Counted from the first letter of the stretch, positions 34,301-43,891 are shown. The stretch: 64,000 nucleotides of DNA from Nitrospira sp. (GCA_029194535.1 JARFXR010000001.1:310001-374000); one strand, 5' to 3'. The notes: generated by a model not told the origin, from the sequence alone. Numbers and translations: made by a program.

Positions 34301-35169
34301 AACCGCTCGTCGTGGTGACCGGCGCGGGTGGATTAATCGGCCAGTATGTGGTCCGCACCGTCGTTCGCTGGGCGCCCGATTGGAAGGTGCGTGGGCTGAC
34401 CCGCCGGGACCTCGAGCTCACCGAGTTTCCGGCTGTGGAAGCGATGTGGAGGACGCTCAATCCGAGTGCCGTCATCCACTGCGCCGCGTTGAGCCGAACC
34501 AAGGACTGCGAGCAAGATCCGACGGCGGCCCGGCTGGCGAACGTGCGGGTCACGGCGCACCTGGCGGCGCTGGCTTGCGACATTCCCTTCATCTTTCTCT
34601 CAAGCGGAGAAGTGTTCGACGGCCGGAAGGGCTGGTACGACGAATCGGATGAGCCGGTCCCGATCAATGTCTATGGCCGGACCAAGCTCGAGGCTGAGCA
34701 GGTCGTGCTCCGCAATCCGAGGCACTCGGTCGTCCGGATCGTCCTGACCGCCGGCACCTCGGTATCGGGGGATCGGAGCTTCGTCGAAGACATGTGCCGG
34801 GCCGCCCGCGCCGGCAAGGATCTGAGGCTCTACGCGGACGAATTCCGTTGTCCGCTGCCGGCCGGCGTCATTGCGCGGGCCTTGTGGGACCTGCTCCACG
34901 CCGGGCGCCCCGGTCTCTACCATCTCGGCGGTGCGGAGCGCTTGTCACGCTGGGAGATCGGCGAGCTGCTGCTTCCCCGCTATCCGGTCCTGGCTGGGCG
35001 TCTGATCCGAGGCTCAGGACGCGATCATGTCGGGGCGCCAAGGCCCGCGGACCTGTCGCTCCGTTGCGACAAGATCCAGACGCTCTTGTCGTTTCAACTA
35101 CCAGGCCTTGCACAGTGGCTGAGGCAGCGGGGGTCGGACGGAGACCCATGGGACTATCCCGCGTCATGA
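34297..35169 (+). CDS. RmlD-like NAD(P)-dependent sugar reductase/epimerase
   Basis: A 290-residue extended SDR of the dTDP-4-dehydrorhamnose reductase type. It opens VKPLVVVTGAGGLIGQYVV; IHCAALSRTKDCEQDP, the serine in FIFLSSGEVFDG and the YGRTKLEAE (YxxxK) complete the active site. GRPGLYHLGGAERLSRWEIG matches the C-terminal substrate domain. It starts with GTG inside the GTGA overlap with the upstream SDR. No nucleotide-sugar genes are adjacent, so the true substrate is open. Confidence 0.82.
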   Translation: MKPLVVVTGAGGLIGQYVVRTVVRWAPDWKVRGLTRRDLELTEFPAVEAMWRTLNPSAVIHCAALSRTKDCEQDPTAARLANVRVTAHLAALACDIPFIFLSSGEVFDGRKGWYDESDEPVPINVYGRTKLEAEQVVLRNPRHSVVRIVLTAGTSVSGDRSFVEDMCRAARAGKDLRLYADEFRCPLPAGVIARALWDLLHAGRPGLYHLGGAERLSRWEIGELLLPRYPVLAGRLIRGSGRDHVGAPRPADLSLRCDKIQTLLSFQLPGLAQWLRQRGSDGDPWDYPAS

Positions 35170-35222
35170 TCGGACGAACCGGCGACGAGCCGCCCCGAGC
35201 GATCGCTTCGGCGGAGATATGA

Positions 35223-36029
35223 ATGGCTCCCGATCCGATCACGCTGATACTGGACGCCTATGCCGCGATGGTCGCGGTGATGGCCGGTCTCTGGGTGTGT
35301 CAGCTCCTCTATCGCAATGCCTCGCTCGCCGACGTCGGTTGGTGCGCCGGCCTGATCGCCGCAGTCTGCTGGTATGCCGTTCAGGCGTCGGGCGATGTCG
35401 AGCGGAAGGCGGTCGCGCTCGTGATGGTGTCGGTCTATGCAGGGCGCCTGGGGATCTACCTGCTGTTCGATCGAATCATCGGCAAAGTCGAGGACGCGCG
35501 CTATCGCCGCCTTCGGGTCGAATGGGGGCGCGCAGAACACCTAAAGATGTTCGGCTATTTCCAACTTCAGGCTGCGGCAGTCGCTCTGTTTTCCTTGCCG
35601 TTCCTCGTCATCATCCAGAATCCGCGCCCGCCCTTCGGTTTGGTCGAGCTGGCCGGGATTGTGATCTGGGTCGTCGCGGTGGGAGGGGAGGCTGCGGCCG
35701 ATCGCCGGCTCGCGCGGTTCCGCTCGGAGCCCGCAAACCAAGACCGTGTGTGTCGAGAAGGACTCTGGCGCTACTCACGGCATCCGAACTATTTCTTTGA
35801 ATGGCTCCACTGGTGGGCCTACGTCGTCATGGGGATCGGCGCTCCCGGCTGGCCGTTGACCTGGCTTGCGCCGTTGGGGATGGGCTGGGCGCTGTGGAAA
35901 GTGACAGGGATCCCGCCGGCTGAGCGGCAGGCCTTGATACGGCGAGGTGACGAGTATCGGATCTACCGGGAAACGACGAGCGCCTTCGTGCCCTGGCTTC
36001 CTCGGTCGTGGCCGACTAATCGCGATTGA
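35223..36029 (+). CDS. DUF1295 membrane protein (steroid 5-alpha-reductase-like)
   Basis: A 268-residue protein with about seven spans. The C-terminal signature CREGLWRYSRHPNYFFEWLHWW and the closing GDEYRIYRETTSAFVPW are diagnostic of DUF1295, related to steroid reductases and isoprenylcysteine methyltransferases. The family is thought to use NADPH or SAM on lipid substrates. The start is supported by GGAG before 35223. Placement after two SDR genes suggests a common lipid or terpenoid pathway, which is inference only. Confidence 0.85.
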   Translation: MAPDPITLILDAYAAMVAVMAGLWVCQLLYRNASLADVGWCAGLIAAVCWYAVQASGDVERKAVALVMVSVYAGRLGIYLLFDRIIGKVEDARYRRLRVEWGRAEHLKMFGYFQLQAAAVALFSLPFLVIIQNPRPPFGLVELAGIVIWVVAVGGEAAADRRLARFRSEPANQDRVCREGLWRYSRHPNYFFEWLHWWAYVVMGIGAPGWPLTWLAPLGMGWALWKVTGIPPAERQALIRRGDEYRIYRETTSAFVPWLPRSWPTNRD

Positions 36030-36264
36030 GCGCGGCCAGTCGTGAACGCGCGATGTCCGCTTCAGGGGTGGTCGGGTACTGTCTGACGAGGTCTTCGTAC
36101 AACTGTTTCGCGTGGGGCAGGTTCATCTGCCGTTCTTCAAACTCCGCGGTCTCCAGTAGTTCCTTCGGCTTGTCGCCGGTACAGCCGGTCAATAGGAACG
36201 TCAGGAACATCAGGACCAGCACGACTGCCGCTGCTCTGTTTATGGCGCCGATTCCAGGTCTCAC
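36016..36264 (-). CDS. Small lipoprotein with one TPR-like hairpin
   Basis: An 82-residue lipoprotein starting at GTG 36264, one base after the SulP stop. A hydrophobic signal (AAAVVLVLMFLTFLLTGC) ends in a lipobox. The mature part EERQMNLPHAKQLYEDLVRQ plus TTPEADIARSRL is a single TPR/YfiO-like helix pair. It is translationally coupled to the SulP transporter and may assist it at the membrane. Its end overlaps the convergent DUF1295 gene by 14 bp. Confidence 0.7.
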   Translation of the reverse strand: MRPGIGAINRAAAVVLVLMFLTFLLTGCTGDKPKELLETAEFEERQMNLPHAKQLYEDLVRQYPTTPEADIARSRLAALNRD

Positions 36265-36265
36265 G

Positions 36266-37837
36266 TCAGTGAATCCATTTCCGCCCGCCGGTGGCCGTGC
36301 GCGCATCCTTTCTCGCGTGATACGACAGCGCGTTGAGCTTGCCCCAGTCCAGGTCCACCCGGCCGCCTCCCGAGTTGTGAAGTTTCGCCCAGGACTCGAG
36401 GAGTTGCAAGCAGGCGTGATCGATGTGACGGAGCGATGAAAACCGAACCTCGAGGTCCGTGGCCGGCGGCACGTCCTCCAGCGCCGTCGCCAGCCGGGGC
36501 AGGCTGACGAAGGTGGCGATCCCCTGCAGTTTGAGCGTCAGCCGGCCGGTCGCCGGATCGTGCTCAAGGGAGGTGTCGAGATTCTGTGTCGTGTACAGCA
36601 GCTTGGCGAGGGCGAGGCCGACCCCGACGAGCACGCCGGTCAGCAAGTTGGTCACGACGATCGTACCGAGCGTGGCGGCATAGATCAGGACTTCGCTCGA
36701 GCCGTGCCGTCTGAGTTCCTGAATCACCTTGAGGTTCATGAGCTTGTACCCGGTGAACACGAGGACGGCGCCCAGGCTGGCCGTCGGAATCAAGCGCAGG
36801 ATGAATGGAAGAAACGACACGAACAGGAGCAGCCAGCCGCCGTGCATCATGGAGGATGCGCGGGAGCGCCCGCCGGCTTCGACGTTGGAGGCGCTGCGGA
36901 CGATGACGCCGGTCATGGGCAGGACGCCCAAAAACCCGCACAACAGGTTGCCGGTACCTTGCGCAAAGAGTTCTTTGTTGTAGCGGGTACGCGGACCATG
37001 GTGAAGCTGATCGATGGCGGTCGCCGACAAGAGCGTTTCCACGCTGGCGATCAGCGCCAGGGTCAGGGCCTCCCCGAGAATCGAAGGATCCAACAGGTGG
37101 CGCATAGAATCGAGCGTGGGAGGGTTGATGATCGTGAGGAGGTTGTCCCGTACCTTGATATGCGCGATGTCGAGGCCCAGCAGCGCCGTCGTGACGGTGG
37201 CGAGCGACACGCCGAACAGGACGGAAGGCAAGGCCTTGAGCATCCTCGGGGCGTACAGATTCCACATGACGATTCCCGCGATGGTCAAGACGCCGATTCT
37301 CGCCGCGAGATGGTGATTCATCGGCGTACTGTCGTCCTGTACCAAACCTTTCCAGATGGCCGAAGGGAGAGTCGCCAGATTCTCCAGCCCCGATCCTTTT
37401 GGTACGTCGTCGATCATGATGTGGAACTGGCTGGCGCAGATCAGCACGCCGATCCCGGCCAGCATGCCGTGGACGACGGCCGGGGAGACCGCGCGGAACC
37501 ATTGTCCCAGTTGAAGCCAGGCCCAGTTCATTTGAATGATGCCGGCCAGCACGATGATCAGGGCCAGTCGCTCCATCCCCTGCTCATGAATGATCTCGTA
37601 GACGATGACGGTAAGACCGGCGGCCGGACCGCTGACTTGAAGAGGACAACCGGCCAGCGCACCCGCGACCAGACCTCCCACGATGCCGGTGATGATGCCG
37701 GTGGCCGGCGGGGCGCCTGAAGCGACGGCAATGCCCATGCACAGCGGCAACGCGACGAGAAAGACCACGATCGAGGCCAACAGATCGTGCCCGAAGGTTT
37801 CCCACCGGAACTGAAGGCGAAGCGCCTGAGACGTCAT
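36266..37837 (-). CDS. SulP-family anion transporter with STAS domain
   Basis: A 523-residue SulP (SLC26-like) transporter: MGIAVASGAPPATGIITGIV, then GCPLQVSGPAAGLTVIVYEI as the core, about 12-14 spans, and a C-terminal STAS domain from about residue 430 (LPRLATALEDVPPATDLEVR). The family carries sulfate or, in cyanobacterial BicA, bicarbonate coupled to sodium. The substrate cannot be decided here; a bicarbonate role is attractive given the DAB-like operon elsewhere in the window. Lipoprotein downstream and zinc-ribbon regulator upstream are on the same strand. Confidence 0.88.
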   Translation of the reverse strand: MTSQALRLQFRWETFGHDLLASIVVFLVALPLCMGIAVASGAPPATGIITGIVGGLVAGALAGCPLQVSGPAAGLTVIVYEIIHEQGMERLALIIVLAGIIQMNWAWLQLGQWFRAVSPAVVHGMLAGIGVLICASQFHIMIDDVPKGSGLENLATLPSAIWKGLVQDDSTPMNHHLAARIGVLTIAGIVMWNLYAPRMLKALPSVLFGVSLATVTTALLGLDIAHIKVRDNLLTIINPPTLDSMRHLLDPSILGEALTLALIASVETLLSATAIDQLHHGPRTRYNKELFAQGTGNLLCGFLGVLPMTGVIVRSASNVEAGGRSRASSMMHGGWLLLFVSFLPFILRLIPTASLGAVLVFTGYKLMNLKVIQELRRHGSSEVLIYAATLGTIVVTNLLTGVLVGVGLALAKLLYTTQNLDTSLEHDPATGRLTLKLQGIATFVSLPRLATALEDVPPATDLEVRFSSLRHIDHACLQLLESWAKLHNSGGGRVDLDWGKLNALSYHARKDARTATGGRKWIH

Positions 37838-37939
37838 GAGCTGCTACCACGGGAACGAGGAGACGCGGCGTTCTTTCCCTACGCGAGTCCGGCTGATCCG
37901 GCCAGAACCATTGAGAAAAAGGTCGATGCCTGCTGCCGA

Positions 37940-38245
37940 TCAGACGCGCGACTCGATCATGTACTCCGGCGCGGAAATCGCCTCACTCCGACAGCGGGGG
38001 CAGCGGCTTGGGCGTGTCAGGCGGGTCCGCTCGCGGAACACGAAGTCGCAGTCTCGACAAGCCGAAGGCCGGAGCACAAACCGGCGGGAACGATCTCGCG
38101 CCAGAGACCTGACGACATGCTCGAGATGTTCTTCCACCTGTCGCTCGCCGATGTTTGCCGCCTCGGCAAGGTGTCGTGTGGTTCGGAACGTCCCAGCCAG
38201 TAACAGGGAAATGTGTTGCCGCAGGGTCCGATTCGCGGTCTGCAT
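37940..38245 (-). CDS. Transcription regulator with HTH and C-terminal zinc ribbon
   Basis: A 101-residue protein. Residues 1-55 form a winged-helix-like HTH (LLLAGTFRTTRHLAEAANIG, then ERQVEEHLEHVVRSL). The C-terminal part CRDCDFVFRERTRLTRPSRC plus PRCRSE has two CxxC pairs, a zinc ribbon. This two-domain arrangement occurs in small predicted regulators of bacteria and archaea. It lies 102 bp upstream of the SulP gene in the same direction and could control it. Confidence 0.8.
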   Translation of the reverse strand: MQTANRTLRQHISLLLAGTFRTTRHLAEAANIGERQVEEHLEHVVRSLARDRSRRFVLRPSACRDCDFVFRERTRLTRPSRCPRCRSEAISAPEYMIESRV

Positions 38246-38363
38246 CGTGGGGCCCCATAGTAGTGGTTCCCTCCGTGAAAGCCAAGCCCGTACAGATGCC
38301 GCCGGCCGCCCGGCGAAAGCGGATCCTTGACAGGGTGCAGGGGAGAGGACTACCTAGTCGGCC

Positions 38364-39410
38364 ATGGGCTCGGGTTTAAAGGTGTCGCTCGCGGCGGTTT
38401 CCGCCGCGGTCCTGCTGGCCGTGGGGCTGTGGCTGGGCTGCGGGATTGTCGGTGGAACGACGAGGGGAAAACGAGTCGCCCGGGCCCTCAGCATTCCTCG
38501 TCCCGCCGTCATCGCCCACCGCGGCGCTTCCTATCTGGCTCCGGAAAGCACGTTGCCCGCCTACCTGATGGCCCGTGAGCTCGGCGCGGACTACCTGGAG
38601 ATCGATCTGCAACGCACCAGGGACGGCATGTTGGTCGTCGTGCACGACGACGACTTGTCCCGTACGACCAACGTGGCGGACGTCTTTCCCGGTCGTGAGA
38701 AGCACACGGTGGACATGTTCACCTTTGAGGAACTGGCGCAGCTCGACGCGGGAACTTGGTTCAATCGGGCGTTTCCCGATCGGGCGCGTGAGTCGTTCAA
38801 GGGCCTTCGGATTCTCCGGCTGGACGAGGTGATCGCGGTGGCCGAGTCCGGGTCCAGGCGCCCGGGTCTCTACATCGAGACCAAGGCGGCCAGCCGGTTC
38901 CCGGGCATCGAGGAGCAACTGGTGAGCGTTCTGAGGAAACACGGGTGGGTCCAGGATGGCGGAGCAGCACCGTCCGGGCGTGTGATTTTTCAGTCGTTCG
39001 AGCCGAACAGCCTGGCTCGACTCAAGGCACTGGCACCCCACGTTCCGCGGCTGCTCCTGCTCGATGAAGTCATGGCCGGCAGAGAGGGCCTCGACGCCTT
39101 GATGAAGACCGCGTCGGAAGTCGGCTCCGGCGTCGGGACGTGGGGCGTCAGGTGGGCGTTCAGCCCGAAGTGGTCGGTTGCAGCCGCCCCCAGGCGATAT
39201 CTCACCACCTGGCCCTGGCACACGGGTCGGGCTCATCGGGCCGGATTATTCGTCCATCCCTGGACGATCAACGAGCGGTGGGAAATGTGGATGGTGACGC
39301 TGAGCGGAGCGGACGGCTTCTTCACCGATCGAGCCGACGTGGCGCTCTCGATCTATCGAAGATCTGAGCCGGATGATCATGAAGCATTCTGGAAGAAAAT
39401 TGGATACTAG
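38364..39410 (+). CDS. Membrane-anchored glycerophosphodiester phosphodiesterase
   Basis: A 348-residue GDPD. An N-terminal span (VSLAAVSAAVLLAVGLWLGC) anchors or exports it. The catalytic start VIAHRGASYLAPESTLPAYL and EIDLQRTRDGMLVVVHDDDL carry the HRG, ExD and second histidine expected. TGRAHRAGLFVHPWTIN and GADGFFTDR complete the TIM barrel. It hydrolyses glycerophosphodiesters from phospholipid turnover to glycerol-3-phosphate, here probably outside the cytoplasm. It is monocistronic. Confidence 0.9.
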   Translation: MGSGLKVSLAAVSAAVLLAVGLWLGCGIVGGTTRGKRVARALSIPRPAVIAHRGASYLAPESTLPAYLMARELGADYLEIDLQRTRDGMLVVVHDDDLSRTTNVADVFPGREKHTVDMFTFEELAQLDAGTWFNRAFPDRARESFKGLRILRLDEVIAVAESGSRRPGLYIETKAASRFPGIEEQLVSVLRKHGWVQDGGAAPSGRVIFQSFEPNSLARLKALAPHVPRLLLLDEVMAGREGLDALMKTASEVGSGVGTWGVRWAFSPKWSVAAAPRRYLTTWPWHTGRAHRAGLFVHPWTINERWEMWMVTLSGADGFFTDRADVALSIYRRSEPDDHEAFWKKIGY

Positions 39411-39482
39411 GAAAAACCCTTGTAGTGAAATCGAGCCGTTTCATGGTTGAACGGATTCCCTCGACTCTGTCAAGATTCCGTT

Positions 39483-41021
39483 ATGAAATTTCTCGCCGTG
39501 CATCCCGGCCCGCTCATGTACACCAAAATTTACCTGCGCCTGGAGCCGTTGGGGCTGGAGCTGGTCGCCCAGGCCGTTCGGCAGATGGGCCACGAGGTCC
39601 GGCTGATCGACCTGCAGGTGGAGACCTGGAAAGACTACGCCGCGCTCATTCGAACCTGGAAGCCGGATGCCGTCGCCTTCTCGTGCAACTATTTGGCCAA
39701 CGTGCCGGAGATCGTGGATCTCGCCAAAGCGACCAAGCGACAGGCACCGGACACATTTGTGTTCGTCGGAGGACACAGCGCGTCGTTCGTGGCCCACGAT
39801 CTCCTTCAGCATGCCGAGGGCTCGATCGATTGCGTGCTCAAGGGTGAGGGTGAAGTCTCGGTTCCCCTGTTGTTGCAGGCTGTAGAACATGATCGGAATG
39901 CCGTGGTGACTGTGCCCGGGGCGGTGACGGTCAAGGGCGAAGGTCCGCCTCCGCAGTTCGTCGGCAGCCTGGATGATTTGCGTCCGGCGCGGGATCTGCT
40001 CCGCCATCGGCGGAAGTATTTTATCGGCGTTCTGGATCCTTGCGCCTCGATCGAGTTTGCGCGCGGCTGTCCCTGGGATTGTTCCTTCTGCAGCGCCTGG
40101 ACGTTTTACGGACGCAGCTACCGGACGGTCAGTCCCGAGAAGGCCGTGGAGGACCTGTCGATGGTGGCGGAACCGGGGATCTTTTTGGTCGACGACGTCG
40201 CCTTCATTCAGGCGAAGCAAGGATTCGAGATCGGCGAAGCCATCGCGCGGCGGGGCATCAAGAAGCAATATTATCTCGAAACGCGCGGCGACGTGTTACT
40301 GCGCAACAAGGATGTCTTCAAGTTTTGGAAGACGCTGGGCCTGCAATACATGTTTCTGGGTGTGGAGGCGATCGACGAGGAAGGCCTCCGGATGCATCGG
40401 AAACGCATTTCCTTGGGACGCAATTTCGAAGCGTTGGAATTCGCCCGGTCCCTCGGCATCACCGTCGCCATCAATCTGATCGCCGATCCCGACTGGGACC
40501 GGAGGCGATTCGAGGTGATTCGGCAATGGTGTCTGGAGATCCCCGAGATCGTGAACATCAGCGTCAATACTCCTTATCCCGGCACCGAGAGCTGGCACAC
40601 CGAGTCGCGCAAGTTCAAGACCCGCGACTATCGCCTCTTCGACATCCAGCATGCGGTGCTGCCGACCAAATTGCCGCTTCCGGAGTTCTATGAGGAGCTG
40701 GTTAAGACCCAACAGGTGCTCAACAAGAAGCATCTGGGGTGGACGGCGCTCAAATCCACGGCGAAACTCGCGGCCGGGCATCTGTTGCGCGGACAGACGA
40801 ATTTCGTGAAGATGCTGTGGAAGTTCAACAGCGTGTACGACCCCAGACTGCAGATGGCCGACCATCAGCGTCCGGTGTCCTACGAAATGTCTCTGCCTGG
40901 GTCCACGCCGGGAAATTCGAAACTCTTATATATCTTGCCGCCGAAAGGTCGGAGGGGCCGCGCCCTCGACGAATCGACCGAGCAATTTGTCGAAGCCACA
41001 CGGAGCGGCACCGGGATCTAA
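39483..41021 (+). CDS. hpnR: Hopanoid C-3 methylase HpnR (B12-binding radical SAM)
   Basis: A 512-residue protein with an N-terminal cobalamin-binding-like domain (MKFLAVHPGPLMYTKIYLRL, then HEVRLIDLQ) and a radical SAM core. The cluster ligands are C196, C200 and C203 in RGCPWDCSFCSAWTFYGRS, a sequence I associate with HpnR. HpnR methylates ring A of hopanoids at C-3, giving 3-methylhopanoids of the membrane. The ATG at 39483 is the family start. No other hopanoid genes are adjacent. A related B12-radical SAM methylase is the alternative. Confidence 0.83.
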   Translation: MKFLAVHPGPLMYTKIYLRLEPLGLELVAQAVRQMGHEVRLIDLQVETWKDYAALIRTWKPDAVAFSCNYLANVPEIVDLAKATKRQAPDTFVFVGGHSASFVAHDLLQHAEGSIDCVLKGEGEVSVPLLLQAVEHDRNAVVTVPGAVTVKGEGPPPQFVGSLDDLRPARDLLRHRRKYFIGVLDPCASIEFARGCPWDCSFCSAWTFYGRSYRTVSPEKAVEDLSMVAEPGIFLVDDVAFIQAKQGFEIGEAIARRGIKKQYYLETRGDVLLRNKDVFKFWKTLGLQYMFLGVEAIDEEGLRMHRKRISLGRNFEALEFARSLGITVAINLIADPDWDRRRFEVIRQWCLEIPEIVNISVNTPYPGTESWHTESRKFKTRDYRLFDIQHAVLPTKLPLPEFYEELVKTQQVLNKKHLGWTALKSTAKLAAGHLLRGQTNFVKMLWKFNSVYDPRLQMADHQRPVSYEMSLPGSTPGNSKLLYILPPKGRRGRALDESTEQFVEATRSGTGI

Positions 41022-41087
41022 TCCGTCACATTCCTCGCGGCCGAACGGGCCCGTCTCCTGGTATACTGGGCGTCGGAACGATCTGGC

Positions 41088-42542
41088 ATGTTCGTGGCGA
41101 TGACGACGAATTGGGTTGAACTTGCCGAACTGGCCTTGGCCCGTATCCGGGCCGCGGGGGCCGACTACGGCGACGTGCGTGTTCAGCACAGCCTCACCCA
41201 GCACCTCGAGGGCGAGGATCGGCGGATTGCGTCCATCCGGGACATCGAGGATGCCGGCTTCGGCATCCGCGTCCTCTATCACGGCGGATGGGGTTTCGCG
41301 GCGAGCTCCGTCTTGTCGCTGGAAGAAGTCCCGCGCGTGGCCGAGCTCGCGGTGGAGATCGCCCGCGGCTCTTCCTCGCTGGCTCGGGAGAAGGTGGTCC
41401 TGGTCGAAGAGCCGGTGCATCGCGCCAGCGTCGAGACTCCCTTCCGCATCGATCCGTTCGGCGTCCCGCTCGAACACAAGACCGCCCTGTTGTGCGACAT
41501 CATGGAGTACGTTTACCGCCAGGCCGAAGTCGTCCGAAGCCGTGCCGCCCTCTGGGCTCGACGGGACCGGAAACTGTTCTTGTCGACCGAAGGCTCGCAA
41601 CTCGATTTCAATCTCCTGGCGGTGCAGGGAGAGTTTACAGCCGTCGCGCGGCACGACGGCAGGTTTGCGTCGCGCAGTTTCAGTACGCCACATCTGAGGA
41701 CCGGATACGAGCTGATCGAAGACGCCGGACTGCTGGCGGAAGCCCCTCGCATCGCCGCTCAGGCGGCGGAGAAGGTGCGCGCTCCGGCGGTAGAGCCGGG
41801 GCGCTACGATCTTGTCCTGGACGCCGAGCACCTCTCGTTGACCATGCATGAGTCCTGCGGGCATCCGAGCGAACTGGACCGCGCCTTGGGCTACGAGGCG
41901 AACTATGCCGGTACGAGCTTTCTCACCCCCGACAAGCGCGGGAGCTTCCGCTTCGGCTCGCCCTGCGTCTCCCTGGTCGCAGACAATACCGAGCCGGAGA
42001 CCTTAGCGGCGACGGGTTATGACGACGACGGCGTCGCCTGTCAGAGATGGGACATCGTGCGGGATGGCCTGTTCGTCGGATACTGTACAAATCGAGAAAC
42101 CGCTTCGAAAATCGGCGAGACGCGCTCGCGCGGCTCCAATCGGGCCGAGGGGTGGGGAAGCGTACCAATCGTTCGGATTGCGAACATCGGACTCGAGCCC
42201 GGCACGGCCGGCTTGGACGACCTGATCGGCGACATCAAAAAGGGCATCTACATCGAAGGACACGGGTCGTACAGCATCGACCAGCGGCGGTACAACTTCC
42301 AATTCGGCGGCGATGCTTTTTGGTTGATCGAGCACGGCAAGCGCACACACATGCTTCGCGACGTGATCTATCATGGGATCACGCCGGAGTTCTGGGGACA
42401 ATGCGACGGCGTCGCCGACCGGACCTACCGTCGTCGATTCGGCTTCATTACCTGTGGCAAAGGCCAGCCGGGCCAGTCCGGCTGGATGACGCACGCCGCC
42501 TCGCCTGCGCGGTTCCGGCAGGTCGACGTCATCAAGGGATAG
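41088..42542 (+). CDS. tldD: Metalloprotease TldD
   Basis: A 484-residue TldD/PmbA-family subunit. The zinc motif HESCGH (H254, E255, H259) is the HExxxH of TldD. ADYGDVRVQHSLTQHLEGED and EGHGSYSIDQRRYNFQFGGD are family landmarks. TldD and TldE form a heterodimer that degrades unfolded peptides and matures ribosomal peptides such as microcin B17. The partner tldE follows nine bases downstream. Two N-terminal ATGs (41088, 41100) are possible. Confidence 0.93.
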   Translation: MFVAMTTNWVELAELALARIRAAGADYGDVRVQHSLTQHLEGEDRRIASIRDIEDAGFGIRVLYHGGWGFAASSVLSLEEVPRVAELAVEIARGSSSLAREKVVLVEEPVHRASVETPFRIDPFGVPLEHKTALLCDIMEYVYRQAEVVRSRAALWARRDRKLFLSTEGSQLDFNLLAVQGEFTAVARHDGRFASRSFSTPHLRTGYELIEDAGLLAEAPRIAAQAAEKVRAPAVEPGRYDLVLDAEHLSLTMHESCGHPSELDRALGYEANYAGTSFLTPDKRGSFRFGSPCVSLVADNTEPETLAATGYDDDGVACQRWDIVRDGLFVGYCTNRETASKIGETRSRGSNRAEGWGSVPIVRIANIGLEPGTAGLDDLIGDIKKGIYIEGHGSYSIDQRRYNFQFGGDAFWLIEHGKRTHMLRDVIYHGITPEFWGQCDGVADRTYRRRFGFITCGKGQPGQSGWMTHAASPARFRQVDVIKG

Positions 42543-42550
42543 AGTCGCGC

Positions 42551-43891
42551 GTGAACGTGACGGTTAGATCATGGCCCCGGATGACCGGTCGCGAGGAGTT
42601 TCGTTTTCTCGCCGATCTGGTATTCCGTCGGTCGGCGGCGGACGCGACGACCGTGGCGCTTCACGATCACCACGGCGGGACGACCAGGTTCGCCAACAGC
42701 CAGGTCATCCAGAACGTGGATGCGAGACGGGGAACCTTGACGGTGACGGTCGCGCTTGAAGGCCGGCGAGGCACGGCCAGCACGACCGACTTCACGGCCG
42801 GAGCGATCAACAACCTCGTCGCCAGGGCCGAACAGGTCGCCAGACTGTCCCCGAAGGATCCGGAGTACCTGCCTCCCCCGGAGCAGACCACGTTCCCGCG
42901 TCGTGCCACCGCCCGGTCGGAGACCGGCGCCGCAGGGCCGGCGCGCCGGCTCGAATATGCCAATGAAGCGATCGGGCAATGCCGCATTGAAAACCTCCTG
43001 GCAGCCGGCATCGTCTCCTCGTCCCTCTCCACCGTCGGCATTGCGGCCAGCAACGGGCTATTCGCCTTCGAAGAACGGACTGAGGCGCGGTTCGGCGTCA
43101 CGGTTCAGGCCGGTGAGGCGACGGGATGGAACGCCGCGGCGCACCGTTCGCTGGATCATCTCAGGGTTCAGGAGCGCACACTCACGGCGATCGGGAAAGC
43201 CAAGCGGGGTCGCGATCTCAGGGAACTGCCGCCGGGCCGGTATCCGGTCATTCTTGAGCCTGCCGCCGTTTCGGGATTGTTGTCGTGGGTGCTCTGGACC
43301 TTGGACGCCAAGGACTACGACAAGGGGACCAGTCCGTTTAGCGGTAAGCTCGGCTGGCCGGTCTTCAACGAGCGGCTCACGCTCCGCAATCTTCCCGATC
43401 ACGCCGATCTCCTTGGAGTAGGATTCACGTCCGAAGGGCTGCCCAGCGAGGCGACGACCTGGGTCGAGAACGGGACGTTAAGACAGCTGTCATACGACCG
43501 GTTCACCGCTCTGCGCCATGGCATCGCAGTCGTTCCGACGATGGAGGCTCCGTTCCTGTCGGATTCCAAACCGTCTGCGGCGAAAGTTCAGGATCTCATC
43601 AAACAGACCGACCGGGCCATCCTGGTGACCAACTTCTGGTATATTCGGGTCGCGAATCCTTCGGACCTGACGCTGACGGGGATGACCAGGGACGGAACGT
43701 TTCTCGTGGAGGACGGGCAAATCGTCGCACCGGTCAAGAACTTGCGGTTTCACGAGAGTCCGCTTCGGGCCTTTACGCAGCTGGAATCCTGCACGGAGCC
43801 GGCCGAGGCCGTCACGTCTGAGACGAGCAAGTCGCTCGTCCCCGCGATGCTGATCCGGGATTTCAACTTCTCGAGCGTGACACGATTTTGA
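42551..43891 (+). CDS. tldE: TldE/PmbA, non-catalytic partner of TldD
   Basis: A 446-residue PmbA/TldE-type protein lacking the HExxxH of TldD. Landmarks are VSSSLSTVGIAASNGLFAFE, PGRYPVILEPAAVSGLLSWV, DYDKGTSPFSGKLGWPVF, ATTWVENGTLRQLSYDRF and NFWYIRVANPSDLTLTGMTR. It encloses the peptide channel with TldD. The start GTG at 42551 lies nine bases after tldD; the frame is open further upstream only as overlap. No RiPP precursor was spotted close by, so a general peptide-cleaning role is the simplest reading. Confidence 0.9.
   Translation: MNVTVRSWPRMTGREEFRFLADLVFRRSAADATTVALHDHHGGTTRFANSQVIQNVDARRGTLTVTVALEGRRGTASTTDFTAGAINNLVARAEQVARLSPKDPEYLPPPEQTTFPRRATARSETGAAGPARRLEYANEAIGQCRIENLLAAGIVSSSLSTVGIAASNGLFAFEERTEARFGVTVQAGEATGWNAAAHRSLDHLRVQERTLTAIGKAKRGRDLRELPPGRYPVILEPAAVSGLLSWVLWTLDAKDYDKGTSPFSGKLGWPVFNERLTLRNLPDHADLLGVGFTSEGLPSEATTWVENGTLRQLSYDRFTALRHGIAVVPTMEAPFLSDSKPSAAKVQDLIKQTDRAILVTNFWYIRVANPSDLTLTGMTRDGTFLVEDGQIVAPVKNLRFHESPLRAFTQLESCTEPAEAVTSETSKSLVPAMLIRDFNFSSVTRF

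Noticed and set aside
36560-37720. 386-codon plus-strand frame opposite the SulP gene
   Set aside because: Highly charged, low-complexity translation typical of the antisense of a membrane protein gene.
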